In this document: piece after piece, positions 1 through 5,688 of the stretch
Layout of the letters: the number at the start of each line of letters is the position of its first letter
How positions within the stretch are numbered: the first letter of the stretch is position 1
From: Actinomycetes bacterium
GTDB taxonomy: Bacteria > Actinomycetota > Acidimicrobiia > Acidimicrobiales > Palsa-688
Assembly (NCBI GenBank): GCA_021846485.1
Contig: JAJZWW010000211.1
Span: 1-6,127 of the forward strand
Direction of reading: 5' to 3'
Length of the DNA stretch: 6,127 bases
Program-made: the position numbers and the translations under genes
Notes under the pieces: model-generated
The model's database searches: none
Told to the model about the DNA's origin: nothing
What the model saw: only the letters and a program-made list of their open reading frames with translations

Positions 1-1288
1 CGATGCCGTAGTCGGTCAGTCCGTAGCCGTGGAGGGCCTGCTTGACGTAGAGCTGCTGGTCGACCAGGTGCTGGAGGGCCTGGCGGATGTAGAGCTGGCT
101 GACCAGTGCCTTCCACGGCCCGGTGTAGCCGAGCTCGACGTCCTCGTTGTAGAAGTACTTCCACGCCGCGACGTTGTAGCCGCTCGACTTGAAATGCGAG
201 ATCTGGCCGACGTCGCTGAAGGGGATGTAGCCGAAGTCGACCTGCCCGGAGCGCACTGCGTCCAGCTCGGCGGTGTTGGAGGAGAAGCTGTAGATCTGGT
301 AGCCGGCGAGGTGGGGCTTGCCCGGGCCGGTGTAGTGGGAGTTGGCCGCGAGGACCGTGTGGTAGGTGGTCGGGTTGTAGGACTTGATCACCCAGGGGCC
401 GTCGACGACCTTCCAGATCGGGTTGGTCGCGTAGCTCGACAGCGACTGGGACTGCTTGTAGAGGAAGCTGAAGACCTTGGCCGCGCCCGAGGGGGTAGAC
501 GCGTCGTGGCCGACCGCGCAGGTCGAGCAGGTCTTGTCCCAGGCCTGGCGGGGCAGCGGGTAGACCCAGGTGAGCTGGTTGCCGGTGAACCAGCTGGGGT
601 TGTAGGCCCGCTTCAGGTGCACGACGAAGCGGTAGGCGCTCGGGTAGCTCACGCTCGCGATGTCGTTGGGCATCTCGCCGGGCACGTAGGGCGCGTACTT
701 GCCCGCCTTGGCCCCGGCGGCCTCGAGCTCGAAGAAGAAGCGGACGTCGCTGGTCGTGACCGGCTTGCCGTCGGACCAGGTCCAACCCTTGTTGAGGTCG
801 ACGGTGACCACGGTGTTGCCGTGGGAGTACACCGGCTTCTGGGCGATCGACGTGGAGTAGTCGATCCCGGTCTTGCCCGGGCCGCCGGCGACATACAGGG
901 GTCGCCACATCCCGCTCTCCACGTTGATGTCCCAGGGCTCGTAGTTGGCCTGGTTCACCAGTGGGAGCATCCACGAGAAGTCGTCGCCGATCCCGTTGGA
1001 GTAGCTGGCGACCCCGCCTTTGATCGGAGCGCCCGTCACCTTCGGCGCGCTGGCCGCACTCGTCGGCGAGGAGCTCGGGGGGCGGGTGGTCGACCCGCAC
1101 GCCGCCAGGAGGAGCAGCCCGACCGATGCCAGGGCCACGGACCCCAGGATGTGCCGGGCGCGACGGGCCCGACCCTGGCCGGTCCCCCTGGTGCGAGCGG
1201 TGTCGGGTGCCCAGCGTCTGCATCTCCGAGCGCGGTGGACGTGGCCTTCCGCAGCCGAAGCGGTAGCGCTGAAGCCTACCTGTAGCAT
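1..1288 (-). CDS. Family-5 ABC transporter substrate-binding lipoprotein, partial (C-terminus beyond left edge)
   Basis: This is the extracellular solute-binding lipoprotein of a peptide/nickel/opine-type ABC importer (SBP_bac_5 family), with 429 codons in the window. The N-terminus has an Arg-rich stretch (about residues 20-45), a hydrophobic segment (VALASVGLLLLAAC) and a lipobox with the lipidated Cys at 64, so the mature protein should be tethered outside the membrane. A Ser/Thr/Pro linker follows. Family hallmarks then follow in order: the GWTWSDGKPVTTSDVRFFFE block, LAANSHYTGPGKPHLAGYQI, ELDAVRSGQVDFG, and RQALQHLVDQQLYVKQALHG. Family members usually run 500-620 aa, so roughly the last quarter is missing. 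I chose the ATG at 1288 because AGGGGG lies about 6 bases upstream. The frame stays open to another ATG at 1402 with a GGGGGA further upstream, and that start would add 38 residues. Even from 1288 the stretch before the hydrophobic segment is unusually long. The ligand is unknown, and no permease or ATPase gene is visible. Confidence 0.9.
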   Translation of the reverse strand, partial: MLQVGFSATASAAEGHVHRARRCRRWAPDTARTRGTGQGRARRARHILGSVALASVGLLLLAACGSTTRPPSSSPTSAASAPKVTGAPIKGGVASYSNGIGDDFSWMLPLVNQANYEPWDINVESGMWRPLYVAGGPGKTGIDYSTSIAQKPVYSHGNTVVTVDLNKGWTWSDGKPVTTSDVRFFFELEAAGAKAGKYAPYVPGEMPNDIASVSYPSAYRFVVHLKRAYNPSWFTGNQLTWVYPLPRQAWDKTCSTCAVGHDASTPSGAAKVFSFLYKQSQSLSSYATNPIWKVVDGPWVIKSYNPTTYHTVLAANSHYTGPGKPHLAGYQIYSFSSNTAELDAVRSGQVDFGYIPFSDVGQISHFKSSGYNVAAWKYFYNEDVELGYTGPWKALVSQLYIRQALQHLVDQQLYVKQALHGYGLTDYGI

Positions 1289-1403
1289 CTCGTCCCCCTG
1301 TCTGGAGCTCGGGCAGTACCCACTCCGGTCGCCTTGGTCGCCTCCGGTGGGCTCGGTCGTGCCGATGACGTCGGCCTCGTTGTCGTCAGCGCGGGTGCTC
1401 ATC

Positions 1404-1418
1404 GTCGGGGTCCCCCGA
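1404..1418. promoter_or_regulatory. GC-rich inverted repeat in the leader of the substrate-binding protein gene
   Basis: The arms TCGGGG (1405-1410) and CCCCGA (1413-1418) are perfect complements two bases apart. As RNA they would pair as a 5-bp stem with a 4-base loop. On the minus strand the repeat lies immediately upstream of the in-frame ATG at 1402 and contains that start's GGGGGA ribosome-binding candidate. It could therefore hide that start, or it could be an operator half. Function is inferred only from position and symmetry. Confidence 0.3.
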
Positions 1419-1432
1419 TGGCGGTAGCCAAG

Positions 1433-1452
1433 GATCGACTGAACGTTCGATC
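1433..1452. promoter_or_regulatory. Candidate operator palindrome in the divergent intergenic region
   Basis: GATCGA (1433-1438) and TCGATC (1447-1452) form perfect 6-bp arms. Between and overlapping them lies the perfect 8-bp palindrome GAACGTTC (1441-1448). Nested dyads of this size are typical of TetR-type and similar dimeric repressors. The site is 31 bases upstream of the ATG at 1402 and 145 bases upstream of the preferred ATG at 1288. It faces the dehydrogenase pseudogene on the other side. No regulator gene is present in the window, so the binding protein is unknown. Confidence 0.35.
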
Positions 1453-1524
1453 AAGCGATAGCAAAGCACAACCGGGGTGGGCCCGCAAGGCACAGCCGTC
1501 TGCTCTCGGGGCGGACTCCGGCTA

Positions 1525-1578
1525 TGCTGAATGGTAGTTCAGTGCTGAATGGTGGTTCAGTGCTGAATGGTGGTTCAG
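1525..1578. repeat. Three tandem 18-bp operator-like repeats (each a gapped inverted repeat)
   Basis: The unit TGCTGAATGGTGGTTCAG occurs three times with no gap, at 1525-1542, 1543-1560 and 1561-1578. The first copy differs at one base (TGGTAG in place of TGGTGG). Each unit contains CTGAA and TTCAG arms separated by six bases, so the array offers three evenly spaced gapped palindromes. It ends 16 bases before the ATG of the dehydrogenase pseudogene. A TATGCT that could be a -10 box (1523-1528) overlaps its left edge, which would put the array across the transcription start and 5' leader. That arrangement suggests a repressor array. No clear -35 is seen, and the cognate regulator is not in the window. 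A non-regulatory microsatellite remains possible. Confidence 0.6.
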
Positions 1579-1594
1579 CCCGGGAGGGGAGAGA

Positions 1595-2170
1595 ATGTAC
1601 GGCCTGACTACTGACTACGGAGGACCTCCCATCCAGGCCCGGGCCAGGGCGCTCGGGGATGAGCTGATCCCCTGGGAGGAGCACGCCGAAGCCCACGAGG
1701 GACGCCTGCCCGAGTGAGGAGGTCGCAGCACGGTTCCACCGTCGGGTGGACGAGCTCGGCCTGCGGGCGACCAACATGCCCGTCGGAATCGCCAGCAGCC
1801 GGGCGCCACGCCCTGTTCGTGGTCGATCTCCCGAGCGACGGAGTGTCGGTGGTGCGCGAGCCCGCCTATGCCCACACCCTCGATCACCACCACCCGGTCG
1901 TCGCCTTCGAGGCTGTCCGGGCGCCGGCGGGCAACCTCGTGGGTGAGGAGGGAGACGGGATGAGCTACTCCTACGAATGGTTTCGCTTCGGGCGCTTCAT
2001 GGTCGCGGCCCGCTGCGTCGGAGCAGCCGGCCGCGTGCTGGACGAGGCCACCGCCTTTGCCACCCGGCGGACCGTGGGGGAGCCCGATCATCGAGCACCA
2101 GCTGGTCGGGCTGACAGAAAGAGGCCCCGACGGGCAACTCGAAACGCGACGCGAGACGCCGCCTGGTGAC
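1595..2170 (+). pseudogene. Acyl-CoA dehydrogenase pseudogene (frameshifted, internally deleted, C-terminus lost)
   Basis: This is the remnant of a FAD-dependent acyl-CoA dehydrogenase, an enzyme that desaturates acyl-CoA at alpha-beta. The ATG at 1595 follows a strong GGGAGGGG and opens 40 codons ending ELIPWEEHAEAHEGRLPE before TGA at 1715-1717. Skipping one base at 1715 continues the family N-terminus (EEVAARFHRRVDELGLRATN, then MP) to about 1780. Coding similarity then jumps by about 100 residues and one frame to the middle of the family: LFVVDLPSDGVSV, AYAHTLDHHHPVVAFEAVRA, GEEGDGMSYSYEWFRFGRFM, AARCVGAAGRVLDEATAFA. At a run of five G (2076-2080) the frame shifts again to give SPIIEHQLVGL, and similarity fades by about 2170. 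The lost part between the first two segments covers much of the flavin- and substrate-binding region. The last 130 or so residues, with the catalytic Glu region, are absent. It cannot make a working enzyme. The right boundary is approximate. Confidence 0.8.
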
Positions 2171-2558
2171 CGGGAGGTGGTCGACGGTCGACGCAGAGGT
2201 TACCCCGGCGCCTCGATGACGATTCCGACCAAAGTCCAGATAGCTCCGACTTCCCGGCGGCTCGTCACTCCACCGCCGCTGGCTACACGAATGTGTCGGG
2301 CAACCACCCGCTGCTGGCCCTTGACACACCAGGCCGGACTCGGCGGGGTCGTGGCTGCCCGGATGCGCGAACAGGGTGACCTAGATCCACAGGTAGGGCG
2401 GGGGCTGATCGGGGACCATCCGCGACGGGGGCCTTGTCTCCCAACAGAATCGAGCTGTTGGAAGTTGGAAGGTCCGGCGCCAGTGCTGCGAACCGGCGTG
2501 CGGCTGACTGCGCGTCGACCACCCCACCATGGTATGCCACGTCGCCACATTGGAGTAG
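2171..2558. other. Degenerate region without a recognisable gene
   Basis: About 390 bases between the end of detectable dehydrogenase similarity and the start of the transposase remnant. Open frames exist on both strands, as expected at this GC content, but none has a good ribosome-binding site, a recognisable domain or consistent family motifs. A plus-strand stretch near 2265-2310 reads AGYTNVSGNHPLLA, which faintly recalls the post-catalytic block of some transposases, but the context before and after does not support it. The likeliest reading is debris left by insertion and deletion events. It also holds one perfect hairpin, listed separately. Confidence 0.4.
2441..2461. repeat. Perfect 7-bp inverted repeat in the degenerate region
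   Basis: CCAACAG (2441-2447) and CTGTTGG (2455-2461) are exact complements around a 7-base loop. No T run follows on either strand, so a standard intrinsic terminator is unlikely. It could be a relic of a mobile-element end or a binding site, but nothing nearby decides this. Confidence 0.3.
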
Positions 2559-2855
2559 TTATTACTGCGCGCTGGCTATCTGTGGGCCGACGAGGCGGGG
2601 GCGGGGTTGCGGGCGGTGGCTGAGGTCCCGGCGCGCTCGACGTTCGCGTTGGCGGCCGGCCGGCTGGATGAGGCCGGCCTCGAGGCGATCGAGGAGGCGA
2701 TGGGGACCCTGGTGACGCCCGATGGTTCGAGGTCCTGCCCGCTTCTCGCCGGGCGGCGCTGAGCGGTTGCCGGCCGACGATCGATCTGGACGGCACCGAC
2801 GTGGAGCTCTACGGCTCGAAGAAGGACGGGGTGGCGTGGAACGTTCAGCCGGCCG
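2559..2855 (+). pseudogene. Transposase remnant, IS1380-like, frameshifted and truncated
   Basis: Two adjoining reading frames together resemble part of a DDE transposase. The first frame (from 2559 after a TAG) reads GYLWADEAGAGLRAVAEVPA and then AAGRLDEAGLEAIEEAMG. Near 2705-2714 the similarity moves to another frame, giving RWFEVLPASRRAAL and RPTIDLDGTDVELYGSKKDG, then VAWN. The block with D-x-D-x-T-D-V-E and YGxxKxGVAxN is characteristic of IS1380-family transposases, where the first catalytic Asp lies in the IDLD stretch. Similarity stops around 2847, about ten bases from the stop codon of the convergent oxygenase gene. The N-terminal start, the other two catalytic acidic residues, the C-terminal half and any terminal inverted repeats are missing, so this is a dead fragment. 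Family assignment is from memory of the motif and is moderately secure. Confidence 0.55.
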
Positions 2856-4043
2856 TCACTGCGCCGCCAGCCGTTGGCGGAACGCCGGCGACAACGCGTC
2901 CCACACCAGCCGGTAGAAGTGGCGCATGTTGCGCTCGCTGTCGGGCAGGGTGTAGCCCCAGGAGTAGAGCCCCGAGCGCAGCCCGGCCTGCACCCTTCCG
3001 GCGGCTTCCATGTCCTCCTCGACGGTGAGGCGCCACCACTCGTCGACTTGCTTCACTACGTCGGGTGGGTACTCACGTGCCTCGGGCACGGAGTAGCTCA
3101 CGACCTCGCCCTTCCAGCCGTCGACGCCGTCGGGCCAGAGACGCTCGACGGCGTTGCTGAAACCGAGCGCGACCCCGCCCTGGAGGTACATGTTGGGCCA
3201 CAAGTAGTAGAATTGGTACCCGGGTGACCTACTGTCCCCGGTGAGGCCGAGGGACTGGGCCACCCGGTCCTGGAAATCGCTCGTGTGATAGACGCCGCGG
3301 TCGAACTCGCGGTGCAGGTAGTGCGCCGGATCCACCTTGTACATGTCGGAGAAGCTGTGCCGGTGGGTGGTGGGGCAGTGGTAGCACTCGATGTTGTTCT
3401 CGTTCATGGCCTTCCAGTTGGAGGGCCCGCCGGTCGGCTGCACATGCCGGACGTAGTCGAACTCGGGGTCGGCGTGCTCCGCGGCGAAGGGGAAGTCGAA
3501 GCCCTGCGAGTCCAGGACTTCCCCGAGGCCGCTCACGGCCGCCTCCAGCGGCTCGGCTTCTCGTAGCGTGACGAAGATGTAACCCCGCCAGGTGCCGACT
3601 GGCAGCTCGTAGAGGCCCAGCTCATCGAAGGGGGGTAGGCCTCCTTCACCGGAGCGAGGCACCGACTTGAGCGAGCCGTCGAGCTCGTAGGTCCAGCCGT
3701 GGTAGGTGCACTGGAGGAACTTCTTGCTCCCGCAGTCGACGGCCACGAAATGGGCCCGGTGGCGGCAGACGTTCACGAACGCCCGCAGGATGCCGTCCTC
3801 TCCTCGTGCGACCACGACGGGTACGGCGAAGTCGGTCCCGGAGATGTGGGAGGTGAAGTAGTCGCCCGCACTCCGGACCTCCGGCTCCACGCCGACGATC
3901 TGCCACGAACGGCGGAAGATGAGCTCGTCCTCCAGGGCAGCGATCCGCGGGTCGGTGTAGAACGAGGCGGGGAGGGTGCTGCCCTGGGCGAGCAAGCGGT
4001 CGATCTCGTCGGGGTCCAGGTCAGGGAGCGGGCGGACGTTCAC
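2856..4043 (-). CDS. Rieske non-haem iron oxygenase, alpha subunit (quaternary/N-methylated amine type)
   Basis: This is the catalytic subunit of a two-component Rieske oxygenase of 395 aa, a normal length. Counting from the GTG at 4043, the N-terminal Rieske domain carries Cys93-x-His95 and Cys112-x2-His115 for the 2Fe-2S cluster (VCRHRAH, then QCTYHGW). The C-terminal domain carries NWKAMNENNIECYHCPTTH, with His222 and His227 as iron ligands and Asp344 (EEDMEAAGR) as the probable third ligand. Glu219, just before CYHC, occupies the position of the bridging acid that is Asp in most ring hydroxylases and Glu in carnitine monooxygenase CntA and relatives. This places the protein near the CntA, glycine-betaine (GbcA) and stachydrine demethylase group. 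The substrate is probably an N-methylated amine, but it is not proven. The frame remains open to a TTG at 4079, but the GTG at 4043 is preferred because a promoter places the transcript start on or beside it. No reductase gene is adjacent in the window. The gene is intact. Confidence 0.92.
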   Translation of the reverse strand: MNVRPLPDLDPDEIDRLLAQGSTLPASFYTDPRIAALEDELIFRRSWQIVGVEPEVRSAGDYFTSHISGTDFAVPVVVARGEDGILRAFVNVCRHRAHFVAVDCGSKKFLQCTYHGWTYELDGSLKSVPRSGEGGLPPFDELGLYELPVGTWRGYIFVTLREAEPLEAAVSGLGEVLDSQGFDFPFAAEHADPEFDYVRHVQPTGGPSNWKAMNENNIECYHCPTTHRHSFSDMYKVDPAHYLHREFDRGVYHTSDFQDRVAQSLGLTGDSRSPGYQFYYLWPNMYLQGGVALGFSNAVERLWPDGVDGWKGEVVSYSVPEAREYPPDVVKQVDEWWRLTVEEDMEAAGRVQAGLRSGLYSWGYTLPDSERNMRHFYRLVWDALSPAFRQRLAAQ

Positions 4044-4079
4044 CCGATCCAGTCTAGCGCCACCTGACTGGCGGTTCAA
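4041..4079 (-). promoter_or_regulatory. Promoter for a leaderless Rieske oxygenase transcript
   Basis: Read on the minus strand, TTGAAC (4079-4074) is followed after exactly 17 bases by TAGACT (4056-4051). The latter fits the TAnnnT form of the -10 box. Seven bases further on is the in-frame GTG (4043-4041). That spacing puts transcription initiation at or within a base or so of the start codon. No ribosome-binding sequence precedes the GTG. Leaderless genes with this layout are common in Actinomycetota. The site decides the start codon and separates this gene's expression from the upstream oxidoreductase. Confidence 0.6.
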
Positions 4080-4161
4080 TCAAGAGCCCGAACCTTGCTG
4101 GAGTTGTCGCGCGCACGCCCAGCACGCGTTCAAGCAGTCGTGTCGAGCCTTCAGCGCTCTT

Positions 4162-4177
4162 GGCGCTGCGGAGCGCC
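4162..4177 (-). terminator. Possible terminator hairpin after the FAD oxidoreductase
   Basis: GGCGCT (4162-4167) and AGCGCC (4172-4177) form a perfect 6-bp GC stem with a 4-base loop, beginning one base past the oxidoreductase stop codon. A second weaker dyad (CAGCG/CGCTG, about 4152-4168) overlaps it. There is no T run, so it would be a U-less hairpin if it works at all. Its placement between the oxidoreductase and the separate oxygenase promoter makes termination or transcript stabilisation plausible. Confidence 0.3.
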
Positions 4178-4178
4178 G

Positions 4179-5654
4179 TCACCCGCGGCAGGCGCAGCGC
4201 GGGCGGAACACGTCCGGCAGGGTGAGCGCCATCGTGCGACGAGCCGCGGCCTCCAGCCGACGGGGGCGCGTGCCAGCTGCCTCCCGGTCGTCGGCCGCGA
4301 GCGCTCCACGGCGCAGGAGCTCGCCTCCGACGCTTCGCAGGGGCTCCGGTGGGAACCACCGCGTCGGCGGTCCGACGAGGCCGCAGCTCGCGTAGGTGTC
4401 GCGGGTGGCGCTCGCGAGCGAGGCCAGGATCTTCCCGACGAGGAAGGAGGGCGCCACCCCGTTGCCCGAGTAGCCCACCGCGTAGTACACCGTCTCCGGA
4501 CCCCGCTCGGAGCGACCGATCATCGGGAGCCGGCTCGGGGACCGGTCCACGGGCCCGCCCCAGCCATGGGTGATGGCGGCATCGGCGAGGTCCGGGAACC
4601 ATCGGCGGAAGTCCCCGACCAGGCGCGAGAGGGCGTCCGCATCGGCGAAGTGTGCGGGCCGGGGTCGGCTCCGCCATCCGAGCGGGCCGTCACCTCCGCG
4701 GCCGAAGACCACCCTCCCGGCCGGCGTCACCTGCGCGTAGTGGACGCTCGCCTGCCCGTCGCAGAGCAGCTCGCCCTCGGACCACGCCAGCTGCTCGATC
4801 CGCTTCCCGAGCGGCTCGGTGGCGAGCACGTGGGAGGGCACGACGACGAGCGCTCTGGCAAGCTCGGGCAGCAGCGTGGCGGTCCAGGCTCCGAGGGCGA
4901 CGACGGCGGCCCCGGCCTCGAGGCGCCCCGCCGGCGTCAGGAGGCTCACGCCTCGCCGCTGGTCGAGGGTGAGCACCGGCGAGCCCTCGTAGATCCGCAC
5001 GCCGAGACGGAGCGCTACGCGGCGCAGCCCACGGACCAACAGCGCGGGGTGGACGGCAGCGGCGTCGGTGAGGCGCGCCCCCCCTCCGAGCACCGGGCTC
5101 CCGGTGCGACGGCACACATCGTCGGGCCCGACCGGTTCGAGCAGGTCGGGTCGTCCGACGTCCCGGCAGCGCGCGAGTGCAGCGGTCGGGCCCCTGAGCT
5201 GCCCGGGCGAGGACGCCGCCCAGAGGGCACCCCGCCGGCGCCATTGGCACTCGATCTCCCACTCCCCGAGGAAGGCCTCGATCCCCGAGATCGCCGCCGC
5301 GCACTCGTCGAGCAAGAAGCGCGCTCCGGCGGGCGAGGTCCGGGCCAAGAGCAGGTCGAGCTCGTCCTGCCAACCGCTCGCCCAGCCGCCGTTGCGCCCG
5401 CTGGCGCCGAAGCCACACCCCGTCGCCTCGAGGAGGGCTACCGAGAGGTCCGGGTGGGCGAGACGAAGGTGCAGGGCTGTCCAGAGCCCGGTGAAGCCAC
5501 CGCCCACGATCGCGACGTCTGCAGTCGCGCTGCCGGCGAGAGGGGGGCAGGCGACGTCCGGAAGCTCCCCCGCGACCGCCTCCTCCAGCCAGAGCACCCC
5601 GCCGGGGCGGGGCAGAGCCGGATGGAGCGCCGGCTCGGGCGCGCCGCTCAGCAC
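4179..5654 (-). CDS. FAD-dependent amine oxidoreductase (DAO fold, PuuB/glycine-oxidase-like)
   Basis: This flavoprotein of the D-amino-acid/sarcosine oxidase fold is expected to oxidise the C-N bond of an amine or secondary amino acid. It has 491 aa counted from the GTG at 5654. The FAD dinucleotide fold is visible as DVAIVGGGFTGLWTALHL with Gly51, Gly53 and Gly56, and the ribose-binding acid Glu76 follows in VALLEA. ASGRNGGW (84-91) is the block typical of the PuuB-like branch. Near the C-terminus are HGWGGPVDRSPSRLP (363-376) and GYSGNGVAPSFLVGK (394-408), the second FAD-contacting block. No signal peptide is seen, so it is cytoplasmic. The start is uncertain. GTG 5654 has GGGGGA about 9 bases upstream. 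A TTG at 5681 would add 9 residues, and an out-of-frame ATG at 5692 overlaps the upstream stop. The gene follows the broken binding-protein gene closely and was probably co-transcribed with it. The substrate is unknown. An N-methylated amine is inferred from the neighbouring Rieske gene. Confidence 0.88.
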   Translation of the reverse strand: MLSGAPEPALHPALPRPGGVLWLEEAVAGELPDVACPPLAGSATADVAIVGGGFTGLWTALHLRLAHPDLSVALLEATGCGFGASGRNGGWASGWQDELDLLLARTSPAGARFLLDECAAAISGIEAFLGEWEIECQWRRRGALWAASSPGQLRGPTAALARCRDVGRPDLLEPVGPDDVCRRTGSPVLGGGARLTDAAAVHPALLVRGLRRVALRLGVRIYEGSPVLTLDQRRGVSLLTPAGRLEAGAAVVALGAWTATLLPELARALVVVPSHVLATEPLGKRIEQLAWSEGELLCDGQASVHYAQVTPAGRVVFGRGGDGPLGWRSRPRPAHFADADALSRLVGDFRRWFPDLADAAITHGWGGPVDRSPSRLPMIGRSERGPETVYYAVGYSGNGVAPSFLVGKILASLASATRDTYASCGLVGPPTRWFPPEPLRSVGGELLRRGALAADDREAAGTRPRRLEAAARRTMALTLPDVFRPRCACRG

Positions 5655-5688
5655 CGCCTCGTGTCCCCCAGCGTCCCGCAACCGTCGC

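Noticed and set aside
29..1285. A 418-aa open frame on the plus strand
   Set aside because: It is antisense to the binding-protein gene, rich in Val/Gly/Arg/Asp as expected for a GC-rich shadow frame, and has no recognisable domain.
1525..1578. The three 18-bp repeats as a CRISPR array
   Set aside because: The units abut directly with no spacers and are too short.
2441..2461. The hairpin as an intrinsic terminator for the dehydrogenase gene
   Set aside because: No T run follows and it lies almost 300 bases past the last recognisable coding sequence, so it is listed only as an inverted repeat.
2200..2796. A 198-aa minus-strand open frame over the degenerate region
   Set aside because: It is Ser/Pro/Arg-rich with no motif, is antisense to the transposase remnant over its first part, and lacks a convincing ribosome-binding site.
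4054..5418. Minus-strand frames of 207 and 242 aa overlapping the oxidoreductase gene
   Set aside because: Both are out-of-frame, Arg/Pro-rich shadows of the oxidoreductase sequence.
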